The position numbers and the translations under genes were made by a program. This document shows positions 22,740 through 35,309 of a DNA stretch of 64,000 nt, piece by piece (positions within the stretch are counted from its first letter, which is position 1; each line of letters begins with the position of its first letter). The notes under the pieces were generated by a model, which was given only the letters and a program-made list of their open reading frames with translations, did not search any database and had not been told where the DNA came from. The stretch is taken from positions 4,960,001 to 5,024,000 of the forward strand of contig CM051511.1 of the NCBI GenBank assembly GCA_028015205.1, read 5' to 3'. This DNA is from Mytilisepta virgata (lineage: Eukaryota; Mollusca; Bivalvia; Mytilida; Mytilidae).

Positions 22740-23264
22740 GCTATTGGTGTTAGATAAAAGTCAGTCCCCAAGGCAATCAAAAACGCTTTTCCTTTCCCTC
22801 AACTTCTGACACGTTATGAATTTATCCTCCATATCATTCTTCTTTAGAAGAAACATGCATTTTCAATTTTCGCAATGAACAAACGTTAAACTAAGGTAAA
22901 CCTAGATTTTGGTTGTCGTTTTAGGCCTTTTTTGTCCCCACAATCTTTGATTATGTTCGGCTTCTTAAAGTTTTTGTTTTGAGCAACGACAATAATCCAG
23001 AAAAGACTCCTTACAAGCAAAATTTGATATCTTAGTTTATATTATCAAAATACGCAACACATTTGTCTCGCCTCACACGAGTATGGCAGTAAATCATAAA
23101 ATAGAAAAAGCTTGAAATAATAATCCAACATAATGTTGAAAAACAGATTCTATATACTAGTATTCTCTTAGTGAGAACCACCTGACGAGAGCTATGCACA
23201 GAGGATATATTTAGATCGTAATATCAAAGAATAAAAATACTTGTATTATACACTTAATTTTAAT
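22740..23264. other. Intergenic, nothing recognised
   Basis: AT-rich DNA without open frames of interest or clear repeat ends. Confidence 0.4.
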
Positions 23265-23269
23265 AATAT

Positions 23270-23620
23270 AAACTTGGTGCACGTTTTGTCGATTTACGAC
23301 TCATCAGGCCTGAAATGTTGAAAACAAAACCATTGATTTAAAAGGTTTAAGAGCAATTCAAAACTTCACAAATTGACCTTATGGTAAATCCAAAACCATC
23401 ACAAAGGCATGCTCCTTAGTTTTCACAAATTTCAACATTTTTGTCATTACAGTAAGTTTAAAATATCAATTTTGGGCGAGTATCAAATTACTAGAAACTG
23501 AGCTGGTAACACATTATTATCCTTGGGGATTTGGAGTCAACCAGGAGCGGCATCGATTCAGTGGAAATAATAAAACTTTGATACCCATTTTGATGCACAA
23601 GATGTGCACATTTCATCGAG
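23270..23620 (+). repeat. Interspersed repeat with TGCACAAGATGTGCA core, copy 2
   Basis: Begins gtgcacgttttgtcgattta and aggcctgaaatgttgaaaac, and ends ttttgatgcacaagatgtgc at 23590. The interior parallels 20230-20560. Confidence 0.7.
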
Positions 23621-24227
23621 GTAAATTGTTCATTGTTTTGGTTTTGCTTATTAATTCATCATTATATCTTTAACTGGATTTCCAACATTTTGATGTCGAG
23701 CACTGCTGATGTGTTGCCAGTCAACGAAATGGCCATACAGTGCATCAAATTTATTTCGGTATTTTGTGATACATTTTACTATAAATTTTGTGCTACCGAA
23801 TAACTAGCACAAAAGCAGACGATACTCTCAGGAACGCATGTCCATCAGTGGAAGCAATGAATATTCTATTTATAGTAATTTTGATTCACCTTAATTCGCT
23901 TTACTTCCAAAAATATACTGCGATGCACTGTGTGTACAGACATGAAGTGTATTTGCTACTGCAGAGAATGTGTTTAGTAAGGATTGTCTTTCTTCTATTA
24001 CTATGCGTTTTCGAAATAAACACTGAAAGTATTTTTCGTCGTATATATATGTATTATTTTTTTCCCTAGCGATGACGGTTTTCGCACAAATACGCTACCA
24101 GTTCTTATATTTAATGACCTATATTCATGCTACAACATGTGTGAAAAAGAGACACCAAAAGCGATCTTTGGTTACACCAACACAGATGCTAAGTTGTTCA
24201 ATGTTGTTTTCGTATATTTCCAGATTA
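23621..24227. other. Intergenic sequence
   Basis: A 93-codon frame at 23788-24069 has a hydrophobic tail but no recognisable domain and low-complexity composition. It is not supported as a gene. Confidence 0.35.
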
Positions 24228-25155
24228 AGCTAGGTTCACACTGCCGATCGGATCAACTCGATGATCCCGATTGCCCAAATTTCCCCGACCAAGCGCAACC
24301 AAATTCTTGATCGGGCCTGTTTACTACTTCTGCCTGACCGATACCCGACACCAACTCGACCATTCACGACTTCAACCCCACCACTAATTGGATATCTATT
24401 CGATTATCCCTACCAATGCACGATCTTTAATCGACGAGCTAGGCCAAATCAACGTTTGCTCGATCCCGACCAGACCAGATCGACCTGATCGTATAGGGGT
24501 CGTAAGGATAGTCGGGAATGGGTCGGGTATGGAAAATTTCAGCATAAAAACATTTGTTTTTTGGCTAGCTTTCAGTAGACCACAGAAGCTCTGAGTAAAA
24601 CCATATATCTAAAATATCTACATGGAGGTTGTGGGGAAGGTGGTTAGATCTCCAGAGTTTATTAGATCTGTACACCCTTTTATAGAATATTGTAGGGGTC
24701 TTGTGTACTCGTGTAAGGTCGGGTTGGTCTGGGCATCAAATATAATAGTAGTCGAAGTGATCGGGAAGCCATCGGGCATTGGTCGAGTTGATCTGGACCA
24801 CAGATGAAACAGGATGGCGTTGGTCGGGATATTTGTTGAGTAAAGGTCGAGATGATCGAGTACTGATAGGTAAAATATTTGTATTCCGACCAAACTCGAT
24901 CTCTACACGATTCTTTCCCGATCAATTCGATCGCTCTCGACGAATACCCGATATCTTCTCGAGTGCTTGGCTTCTCGATCCACACTCGAATTTTTTGACA
25001 TGTCAAAAATTGTCGGGTAGAAAGTCGGAGCGATGCCGAGCAAGGTAGACCATCTCGAACATTCTTCTCAAGTGAGTCAGACCAGTATCCCGATCGTTTA
25101 ATCTGTCTTGATTGGGCTTGATCGAGTTAATCTGATCGGCAGTGTGAACCTAGCT
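24228..25155. mobile_element. 0.93-kb TIR element, probable non-autonomous DNA transposon
   Basis: AGCTAGGTTCACACTGCCGA at 24228 is mirrored by the reverse complement ending at 25155. The TIR extends to about 33 bp with about two mismatches (…TCGGATCAACTCGAT / ATCGAGTTAATCTGATC…). TTA flanks both ends and may be a 3-bp target duplication, as made by PIF/Harbinger elements. The interior is rich in CGATC/CGACC words, and the overlapping frames there are translated repeat. Confidence 0.75.
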
Positions 25156-25369
25156 TTAACGATTATTATCATCGGTCACTATCAAAAGTTGCAATAACAG
25201 AAAGACACAAAACACATATATATATAGAGAAAAAAATCAACAAGAGACTTAACAGGACAACCAAAATCAAACAAAGATTAATTTTCTAAAAACGTGGTGA
25301 AATGAACATGATGTAACCAACAGAAAAATTATTTCACTGCTAAAAATCTTACACTCTGCAAAAAATCTT

Positions 25370-27066
25370 ACACTCATGGATGGAACATTCATTACTTAAG
25401 GCATGACTCCTGGATGGAACATCCATTACTTAAGGCATGACTCCTGGATGGAACATCCATAACTTAAGGCATGACTCTTGGATGGAACATCCATTACTTA
25501 AGGCATGACTCCTGGATGTAACATCCATTACTTAAGGCGACTCCTGGATGGAACATCCATTACTTAAGGCATGACTCCTGGATGTAACATCCATTACTTA
25601 AGGCGACTCCTGGATGGAACATCCATTACTTAAGGCATGACTCCTGGATGGAACATCCATTACTTAAGGCATGACTCCTGGATGTAACATCCATTACTTA
25701 AGGCATGACTCCTGGATGTAACATCCATTACTTAAGGCATGACTCCTGGATGTAACATCCATTACTTAAGGCATGACTCTTGGATGGAACATCCATTACT
25801 TAAGGCATGACTCCTGGATGTAACATCCATTACTTAAGGCATGACTCCTGGATGTAACATCCATTACTTAAGGCATGACTCCTGGATGTAACATCCATTA
25901 CTTAAGGCATGACTCTTGGATGTAACATCCATTACTTAAGGCATGACTCCTGGATGTAACATCCATTACTTAAGGCATGACTCCTGGATGTAACATCCAT
26001 TACTTAAGGCATGACTCCTGGATGTAACATCCATTACTTAAGGCATGACTCCTGGATGGAACATCCATTACTTAAGGCATGACTCCTGGATGTAACATCC
26101 ATTACTTAAGGCATGACTCCTGGATGTAACATCCATTACTTAAGGCATGACTCCTGGATGTAACATCCATTACTTAAGGCATGACTCTTGGATGGAACAT
26201 CCATTACTTAAGGCATGACTCCTGGATGTAACATCCATTACTTAAGGCATGACTCTTGGATGTAACATCCATTACTTAAGGCATGACTCCTGGATGTAAC
26301 ATCCATTACTTAAGGCATGACTCCTGGATGTAACATCCATTACTTAAGGCATGACTCTTGGATGGAACATCCATTACTTAAGGCATGACTCCTGGATGTA
26401 ACATCCATTACTTAAGGCATGACTCTTGGATGTAACATCCATTACTTAAGGCATGACTCCTGGATGTAACATCCATTACTTAAGGCATGACTCTTGGATG
26501 GAACATCCATTACTTAAGGCATGACTCCTGGATGTAACATCCATTACTTAAGGCATGACTCCTGGATGTAACATCCATTACTTAAGGCATGACTCCTGGA
26601 TGTAACATCCATTACTTAAGGCATGACTCTTGGATGGAACATCCATTACTTAAGGCATGACTCCTGGATGTAACATCCATTACTTAAGGCATGACTCCTG
26701 GATGTAACATCCATTACTTAAGGCATGACTCCTGGATGTAACATCCATTACTTAAGGCATGACTCTTGGATGTAACATCCATTACTTAAGGCATGACTCC
26801 TGGATGTAACATCCATTACTTAAGGCATGACTCCTGGATGTAACATCCATTACTTAAGGCATGACTCCTGGATGTAACATCCATTACTTAAGGCATGACT
26901 CCTGGATGGAACATCCATTACTTAAGGCATGACTCTTGGATGGAACATCCATTACTTAAGGCATGACTCCTGGATGTAACATCCATTACTTAAGGCATGA
27001 CTCCTGGATGGAACATCCATTACTTAAGGCGACTCCTGGATGGAACATCCATTACTTAAGGCATGA
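25370..27066. repeat. 34-bp satellite array, about 50 units, with higher-order structure
   Basis: The unit is CATGACTCCTGGATGTAACA followed by TCCATTACTTAAGG, 34 bp. It contains the inverted repeat TGGATGT-A-ACATCCA and CTTAAG. Two sites vary: CTCC/CTCT and GATGT/GATGG. A few units near both ends lack CAT and are 31 bp. The order of variants over 12 units at 25670-26077 is the same as at 26520-26927, an offset of exactly 25 units. There are no unique spacers, so this is not a CRISPR array. Confidence 0.95.
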
Positions 27067-29581
27067 TGCTCCATGGTACTGCTGTTTTGATCAAATTAAT
27101 ATCGATATAACTTAAAAACTCTGACAAAACACTTGGAGTTGTGGTGATATTTCCTAAAGACCTTGGTTTCTGCAAAATCTTTGAGGACCCTATAGGGAAT
27201 TTCTCGTTGTAATTAATCTTTTCTAATACACTTTTAATGCACAGTTTTGTGTATAGTTCAACAATTTATGTCACATCAGTAATTCATAATAATTATAGGC
27301 GGAAAACCGAAACAATAATCGAAATAATGGAGACGACATCAATCCAAAATGACTTAAAAAGGTAAATCCAAACCACCTAATTGCTCTTGTTTCAAAAATT
27401 AAATTCAGTTTATTCCAGTATTGTAAGTACATTAATCCCCACCTCTATTTTTATCAAACTTGATGCAAGCTAAGGACAAATACAATTTTGAAATAAATGG
27501 TGCAAAACTGTAAAGTGATAACATATTTGAAAATGACACAGACAGTTAGCATTGGAAATAAAGAAAGCGATTAAAATTTTACAACAAACTTTTAAAAATG
27601 TCAGATCTAATCAACGCTCAAATCCTTTTTAATAGGGCAATGACTGAGGCTAACAAATGTGAACAGACATGAAACTGATTTCAAAAGCACCTATTTTATG
27701 TTTCAAGCTGTACAACGTACGTATAGAACTTTGTAATGATATTATGTTTTATTTTATCGACTTTCCATTTTGATTATGCAATCCTGTTACGTATTATTTG
27801 TTATACTTCTTTTTTAAAAGAATAAAAAAGGATAAAGGCGGAAGGTCCATAAGATCAAAGGGAAATTCGGAAGAACAGATAAGTATAACCTTCTCAGAAG
27901 ACACCCGTTTTCTTATAATTATGTTTCCGTTTGGCACGTTCTTTATTTCAACTTTTAAGGCATTTAAACATATAAAATATAATTCTGCACATTGTCGGAA
28001 AATGTACATTTAATTTGTAGGAGCCTTGGTAACAGGTAGAAATGCGAGGATTTGTCATGGAATATAAACAATGACGCAAGATTTGAATAGGGGTATTCCT
28101 CATTCCTAGAAAAGGAGTCACGTTATGCGCAAGTATTTGATAAAAAAATGGCGTCTGAAGAGAGACCAATGACAGAGAAAAGACTGTTTTACCGGGAAAT
28201 GAAGACATAACGCAGCGAAAAATATTTCACCAGGGTACCAGGTTATTACCACTCAGATACATCTGCTTGTGGGCTCAATCAATTACTATTCAAAGCGACA
28301 TTTGTACATATACTTTAAATTTAATTTCATATGTTAAATTTTGTGAAACTACGGAGTATCTCCCTCGTATATACCTCTGTTCTTAGATGATTTTTATGGT
28401 TTTGCCTTTTTGATCAGTTTTGCATAAGAATCTGTTCTTCCATGTTTTAGGTTGCTGTTTGGGCTGTCCGTATTTACATGGATACAATTGACTAGTCGTG
28501 CCGCATGTGCAACGAATTCAGTATGATGGAGTATTTAGCTTATTAAGTATGTATGAAGACTGGGTATAGTGTTGTGTGTACTAGGTTTGTTATTTCGGTG
28601 GAGTTTGTGAAGATTTTGTAACGACCTCTAAATGTCTATTATTTTTTTTATAGCAAAGTACCACAGTAAACGACTTGCAAGTGATCGTCGATTTACAGTA
28701 TGCTCACAACCCCATTACTCTATGCTTCGTGAAAAACCCTTTGTTTTGTTGTGTCTTTTGTGCTCAACGTTTTTTTTCAACACATTTACAAGATTCTGAT
28801 ATCTTATTGATTAATCATCATTTTAAAAAAATATTTTAATAAATCCCTCGATTTTCCATTTTCTAAACTACTAGAAATATTTTTTCCTCGTACTAGGTTT
28901 GAAATTAGATTTCTGTTCCATTACAAACTTGTAAAGAACCAATCAGACTTCTTTATTTTCACTATATTTTCTTTATCAATTATGAATTGATTACGAATTT
29001 TTTGCATTGACCCACGAGTAAGAGATTCGGCTGTATTCTTCAAAGAAACATTTAATGAACCAGTTTTTGTTTTACAAATCCGTCTTTAAGTATATCAATC
29101 GTGTACTTAGAATTCTATCATACGGCTGTAATTTTCAAAGGAAGGATGGTTAGTTCAGATTTCAAATTTTCTTCGAGGAATTAACATTCCTTATTTCAAT
29201 TTATTATTTTATCTCTTTGGTGTATTCCAAGAATTAAAATGTTCGTTCAAGAAATTTTATGTTTGAAAACACCTAGTTACGGAAACCTACATATAAATGT
29301 AAAAAATTATAGTCAGTCATGTATGTTTTTTAGAAATATGTACAGACACGCCAACATATTTAGTTTTTTTCTGTTTTTTTTTTCAATGGGGTTTTACGCT
29401 TCATTGTAAACAGAATAGCCATGGTTAAGATGAGGGTACCAACAAACTGTTTACCTGAATTTTGTATAATTCCAGTGTCATTTTCAAAAGTACCTTAAGC
29501 TTAGCACCACATCTTTTGTTTTAAGATAAATTCTGATAAAAAAATCTTTGCGTACAATCCGGATTTATGGAATAGCGTGTA
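27067..29581. other. Intergenic sequence, no gene recognised
   Basis: AT-rich. Mirror frames at 27794-28013 on both strands reflect composition. No TIR pairs were found by eye. Confidence 0.4.
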
Positions 29582-30293
29582 TCATTGTCTGCGACTAGAT
29601 TTGTGTGGTAAATAATCTTTCTTGGTACTTAAAATAACTGTGGTATTATTAACACCTTTAAAACGACCATTTTTGGTGGCCAATATTAATAATTTACGAC
29701 AAAAGTTGAGGAGGGTATATAACTGACTGTTGATAACTTCTAGTTGATAATACAAAAAGTTTATCCATGTTATAATTATCCTTGAAACAGTTGATTCCGA
29801 AACATTAAAGTGGAAAGAGAGTTCAATATCTTCCTTAGCACATCTAAGCTTCATCAGTGTAAGGAACAATTGGTCAGTAGGATGTAGAGTTGCACATTTG
29901 TAATTTAAGTCATTTGCTGCAGGACCCAAGCAATGAAAAAAATAATTGAAATGTTCATAAGATGAAAATCCAGTGTAATATTTTACTGCCTTAGGATTGA
30001 ATTTATAATTTTCAATTGAATATTTTTGTTGAACAGGTAATTCACACTGTACTCCAATTTCGGTGGCTGTGGTATCATCAATTACCTGAATAACTGGTTT
30101 ATCATTTCCCTCTTCTACTATGGTTTCATATTGGACACCTTGGTATACCGGAACATCATTACTGGTACTCGTGAAACACCTGTTTTTCCTTTTCTTCAGT
30201 CTCTCTAATCTTGGACTAACAGTAGGGACATTTTCAGCAAATGGGAAGACTTATGGTATGGCATCTTTCTTCAAATGTCGTCTTTCACCTAAA
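29582..30293 (-). pseudogene. THAP / HTH_Tnp_4 transposase exon (PIF/Harbinger ISL2EU-type), decayed
   Basis: Read on the minus strand, a TTTTTTAG acceptor at about 30294 precedes codons for GERRHLKKDAIP, which matches the end of a THAP zinc-finger domain. A TAA stop follows directly, then an open stretch of about 230 codons begins VFPFAENVPTVSPRL. It includes YYTGFSSYEHFNYFFHCLGP and LFLTLMKLRCAKEDIELSFH, then FNVSESTVSRI, the helix-turn-helix found before the DDE domain in these transposases. The frame ends at 29582 and no DDE domain was recognised after it. The THAP N-terminus (the C2CH part) was not found. It is called a dead transposase because of the stop and the missing catalytic domain. 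Confidence 0.75.
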
Positions 30294-30640
30294 AAATAAT
30301 TTATAAAGACTACTAGCTTCAAAATTTACAAGGTAACATCCACCAGGCATTTTCCCCTAATAATTCAATTAAAATTAAATGGTAAAATTTTGGTGCGTTA
30401 CATGTACATGTAACTGAGGAGCTACGCCGGGCGCAGCATGATACGGCCGCAGCATGTCGACAAGGGAAAGTTGAGCAAGTGTATATTAAAGCAAGTGTGG
30501 ACACAAAATTGTGCTTGAGACAGTAATTTGCTTTACACTATTAATTATGTTGGACACGGTAATTTGCTGTTACTATTTTGCATCATCCCCTTTTATCTCT
30601 GAAAGTGTAAAAGCGAGAGCAAATCAGTTAGCATGTTACC
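30294..30640. other. Sequence upstream of transposase exon
   Basis: A minus-strand frame at 30319-30504 is cysteine-rich, but its start and composition come from gcagcatg repeats near 30425-30460. No THAP N-terminal exon was recognised. Confidence 0.3.
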
Positions 30641-30900
30641 AGATGTATTTTTTCTGAGGTATGCAATGGAAAAAAGCTGCACCTAAATCGGACTTAAAAT
30701 AAGAAAGTTACAGATATAGGGCATCAGTCTATTTTCGCCCCTTTGACCCCTATTATCTTGAAAATGGTAAGAACTAGGTCCAGTCTGAGGGAAAAACGCA
30801 GGCAAGGAATTATATAAGGAATACAAAGAAAAAACACCCATCAAAATCAGACAAAAAATAACTTTGGTCTATTTTTGCCCCTTTGACCCCGTGAATTTAT
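30640..30900 (+). repeat. Two diverged modules of about 135 bp
   Basis: tctattttcgcccctttgac at about 30730 and tctatttttgcccctttgac at about 30870 end two similar modules. Each is preceded by an aatcggacttaaaataa or aatcagacaaaaaataac phrase. It resembles the modular repeats elsewhere in the window. Confidence 0.5.
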
Positions 30901-32680
30901 TCAACTGTTTTATTATAGTGATATGTTTTACTTTGGTTTCAACTTACTTAGAAATAAATTAAAATACAAGATTCTTCGTATTCGCAGAGTAATAATCATT
31001 CAGGTTAAATATCCATGACTTTTAATATGTATATATAATTATTTATAAGAAAAATATGGTGAAAATAGCCTTGAAATAAAAAAATTATGCAAAGGAACAG
31101 AACTTTTATTGCTGTTCTTCATCTTATAATATACTGTATCTTTTCTTTTTCATTGTAACAGTTCTAGTTGTGATATTACGAAAAAATAATATATATCAAT
31201 TGACAAAGTAAAAAATGGCACTAAAATACTAAACCAAATTTCGGCTAAACTCTGTGGAACTGTATTGGGTTCATCGTCTTCCCTGAAAGTATATATATAA
31301 CCACAAAGCAACGAGAACTAAAACAACATGCTTAAACATAAATTAAATAGGCGGCTACGATGACATTTACAATAAAATGGAGTGAAAAAATGCCGGACGT
31401 GTGTCAATCAGGAAATTATTTGCTTTAAGCAAGAAAAATCCAGGACCAAAATTTCGGCGAGAAAAAAAGGCAGGATCAAACATTTCAATTCCTAGTCACC
31501 CATAAAAATCAAATGGTTGCTCCCCGTATTACCTTTCCATAAAAGAGATTATAAATAAATAAATAATAAAGTTTCTTTTTATCATTTCGCCATTTTTAAT
31601 TTTCTTTTACGTATCCAACGAACATCGTGGTTGTAATTTTTGTAATATTTCTGTCAAAATTAGAATGTTATAACTGAATTATCATTAATCTCCACATTTT
31701 TAGCGAATTGTATATCATTATAAAGGTTGAAATTTTAGTATATTCCAAGAACGTGGGAGTATAATTACTATGTGTATCTGAGTTAATATTACAGTGCATG
31801 TACAAATTTCCTACTTACGAGATTATTAGGAAAGACGCTGGAAATTGAGAGTAATACTGTCTACCCCAAACACTTTCAAATCTCTCTACAATAATTTAAC
31901 AGTCTCAGTATCTGTTACAAAATGGCAGCATCGTTTTAATATTGTCAGTGTGCAAAGTTTTACCGATATTCTGGGCAAGAACAAGTAATATGAATATAAT
32001 TATGTCGATTTTGATCTTACTGCATCCAGTTAGCTTAAGGTTCCTTGTTTAAGACCGTACCAAGATTGGCAATAATACCGATGTTCTCGAACTTTTATGC
32101 ACTAAAACTGACACCGAAGATGGATGTCTTTTTTTTCATATACTGTAATTCTAATAAAAACCAACGTAAAATGTTAGAAGATGTTAACTTTATTCAATAT
32201 ACAGACACTGTTAAAATTAATAGAATTCTAAATCCATCAACTGACATTAAAATGGTGAGTAGATTTATAAAACAGTCATAAGAACTGAGGGAAGAGGATA
32301 ATCCAAATTAACATATATATATATATATATATAGTCAGTCCTTTGTTTTTAAAAAATGTGTTATCTTATGAATATGTGTATGGGTTAAATGTGAAATGTT
32401 ATTTATGTATTATATCGTTTGTATATAAATTGTATGCTTATACCCTTAATTGGGGTGCATTGCATTAATAAAGTGTATTATGTCGCAGGAATACATAGAT
32501 TTGTTTCTAATTGGACAGTTATTCAACATCCGTTTTCCAGGTTACAATAAAAAATTGTTCATGCAATAAGTGCATTTTATAATATTTTATCTTACACAAG
32601 CAAAGAAAACAGAAAAAATATCTTCCACCGGAAACACAGCAAATAACAAAACATAACTTAGACTTGTAACGAGTATTTTT

Positions 32681-32724
<44 letters not shown>

Positions 32725-33110
32725 GATATATACAGTATGTTCAGCATACTCAGTTGTGCAACTGATTTTTTGATGTAAATCTCGTAGCTTAACCAAAGTA
32801 CATTTAAAATAACGATGAGGCATGTTCTAAAATTCTTGAGTTTATCCAACAATATAATATCGGTTTGTGATGATGTCGTATTTTACTCAAAGTTCAATGA
32901 ACTGTACAAAATAAAAAAAAAACAAATACAAAAAACCCAATCAAAACCAGATAAAAGAAATAGAAATTATACTTTCGTGAAAATGTGAGACATTTTTAGC
33001 ATATGAAAAGGCAATAATTATTTACAAGTTCAGATAACCAAAGTCAAAGTAGCTACTTTTGAGATACCACTGCAAAACGACATGCAAGCAATTTATAAAA
33101 GACGCACCCT
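30900..33110. other. Intergenic, no gene recognised; contains AT microsatellites
   Basis: (AT)n at 32311-32331 and (TA)n followed by (CA)n at about 32684-32722 are present. Frames covering the TA run translate as Tyr-Ile repeats and are artefacts. Confidence 0.5.
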
Positions 33111-33462
33111 GCAATCAAACCATTTCCGGTATAATAACAGTGGTAGAATAAACTTTAGTCCTATTATGTCAATGACCTAATAAAATCTACTGGTACTTCT
33201 TTACACGAAGAGCGCGAGGAGCGTAGTGAATGTACCAGATGACGTCGTGACGTTTCCAGCATTTTCACGTTAGTTGGATTTCAACTTCAAACGAAATTTT
33301 AAGGCATTTTACGCATCTAAAGGGGATTGCAGGATAAAGACAATACAAAGTCATTGTCGGAAAATATGTAAACAAGTACCATTAGACTTTATTAGGTCAT
33401 TGACATAATACGACTAAAGTTTATTCTACCCCTATATTATTATACCGGAAGTGGCTTGATTG
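33111..33462. mobile_element. Inverted-repeat element with about 88-bp arms
   Basis: The left arm 33111-33198 (gcaatcaaaccatttccggt, taaactttagtcctattatg, tcaatgacctaataaa) pairs with the right arm 33374-33462 (tttattaggtcattga, cataatacgactaaagttta, accggaagtggcttgattgc). The loop contains gataaagacaatacaaagtc, which recurs just outside at 33466. Confidence 0.8.
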
Positions 33463-33465
33463 CAA

Positions 33466-33732
33466 GATAAAGACAATACAAAGTCATTGTCGAAAATATA
33501 TAATTTATTTGGGCTCGCTGCGAAACACGGGGAAAAGGCTCGCCTTTTCTCATGCTTCTAAAGCTCGCCCAAATAAATTATTTATTTTCCGACAATGACT
33601 ATGTATTGTATATGTACAGTATGCCATTGTGGAAACTAGATCATGTTTCTAAAGCTCGCCCAAATAAATTATTTATTTTCCGACAATGACTATGTATTGT
33701 ATATATACAGTATGCCATTGTGGACACTAGAT
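33466..33732. repeat. Second inverted repeat followed by a 91-bp tandem duplication of its right arm
   Basis: caatacaaagtcattgtcg through aatttatttgggc near 33475-33513 is inverted at about 33570-33609. The right-arm unit starting catgcttctaaagctcgccc at 33551 is repeated from 33642 with three mismatches. Confidence 0.75.
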
Positions 33733-33801
33733 CTTATTGATATATTACCAAATCAAATCTAATAGGATTGTCATATTGACCCATACTTCATATCCTTTCA
33801 T

Positions 33802-34171
33802 TTGTTTAAATTTATCATTGATTTTGGGTATGTAAGAAGTATAAGGTACTTTACAAATTTATTAAAAGGTTTTGTTTTATTTTACCATTCCGTACTGTTC
33901 GTTGTGGTTTCTAACTGTGCTCAAATGGGCAAAGCCTGGCTCCGAAATGAGCAGAAAAAGCAACGATTTGTACAAAGCGTGCGGGAACATCAATGGTGGA
34001 CTGGAAGCAATAAGTAAAGATACCTCTGTCATTGTCCTTGTATGGAGCGAAAGCGTCGTACAGAAAAAATCAAGTATCATTGAAGGTTTAAAGGATGTTT
34101 TAATATTGCACTTTGAAATAAAATATAGCACGAATCGTGTATTTTTAGCTCCAAGTATATTTAAAGGTTGA
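33802..34171 (+). other. Overlapping short frames, unassigned
   Basis: Frames of 71 and 99 codons overlap in different phases, and the complement is also open. No motif was recognised, so these are most likely chance frames in unannotated DNA. Confidence 0.25.
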
Positions 34172-34214
34172 CTTTAAATTTTTTCCGTGTATGAAGAAAT
34201 AACATCAGTGAAGT

Positions 34215-34400
34215 GGTGCGCACTAAATAACCCGCGTATAGCGTGTTATATTAAAGTGTGCACCATGCAAATTGAGGTTATTTCGAATAGACTGAAAACA
34301 AAATTACAATCAATTTAATAATTTAATTCCAACGTTTTTTTAACGTAAAAAAAAGAGGAGTTCCCCTTTATGACGTCATAGTAGAAAAGAAAAAATTAGT
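34215..34400. repeat. Short hairpin plus repeat shared with 54829-54950
   Basis: GGTGCGCACT at 34215-34224 and AGTGTGCACC at 34255-34264 form a hairpin around aataacccgcgtatagcgtg. The adjacent gaggttatttcgaatagact, then gaaaacaaaatta, tttaattccaac and tgacgtca recur in order at 54829-54950. Confidence 0.6.
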
Positions 34401-34989
34401 CTATGATATTATAGACGAAAAAAAAATCAACCAATCAAATGACGCGTTACAGTCAATATTAAATGATTATATTTTATGAATGCTATTCTCGGCAAATTCT
34501 ATATTCGCACCAGGAAGTATTTCCTTTAATTTATCTTCTTTTGATAAGCATACTTTACTGAGAGTTGAAGAATAGCATCTATACAAATCTTTACAAATAT
34601 GCGATACATATTATTTTCTTGTCATTTGTTGTCTGCAAAAAGAATAGAGGATCTTCTTGTGTAGGCTCAATAGATACTGGTTCTTTTCACATTAAAGTAC
34701 ATTCTTTATAATTCTTATTTAAGTAACACAATTCAGGGCAGTCTGAAAAATATATTTCACTCTGAAAATTTTGAACGGTTAACATCTCTTTTTGTGTTCT
34801 TGATCAATGCTAGTTACAATGTAGCCCAAACGTGGAGTCTATTATGTTATTTATATGTTTTTGTCATTGTTAAATTTGTAAAAATCTGAGGAAAATCCCC
34901 CTCGTGTTGGCATTTTTAAATTTGCTTGAACTTTTTGGATTTGCGTTTTATTTTTTTTTTTACTCTGTTTACATGTATGTATTCAACAC

Positions 34990-35060
34990 CTTGAACTGAT
35001 GAGTTATTAATCGACCAAATGTACACATCTTGTGCATCAAAATTGGTAACAAATAATTAT
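34990..35060 (-). repeat. TGCACAAGATGTGCA-family fragment (minus orientation)
   Basis: tcgaccaaatgtacacatct followed by tgtgcatcaaaattggtaac is the reverse complement of the family core. Related fragments are at 37485-37560 (plus) and 56310-56400 (minus). Confidence 0.6.
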
Positions 35061-35309
35061 TTATGTAGGATTTATTTTCCATTTGTGATATTCAAGAGGT
35101 CGTAATTCTACTAACAACGAGATCCACACAGTGGCGACAATGAACAATCTATTGGCTAATTTCGACGTAGTCAGTTTCTCAACAGCAGTGGCTTAAGCAT
35201 GTTCGCTACTCAGTTTGAAAATAACAAGCTTTTCATAACACTGGTAAATATTGATAGTGGATTAATAAAGGAACTGAAAAGAGCGAAAAAAAATTATAGG
35301 TCCATATGG

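Noticed and set aside
24261..25048. Several overlapping 60-108-codon frames on both strands
   Set aside because: All lie inside the 24228-25155 TIR element and reflect its repeated CGATC words rather than coding sequence.
25370..27066. CRISPR-like array
   Set aside because: The 34-bp units are directly adjacent with no variable spacers and the window is eukaryotic; it is a satellite.
32519..32852. Tyr-Ile-repeat small proteins on the minus strand
   Set aside because: They are translations of a (TA)n/(CA)n microsatellite.
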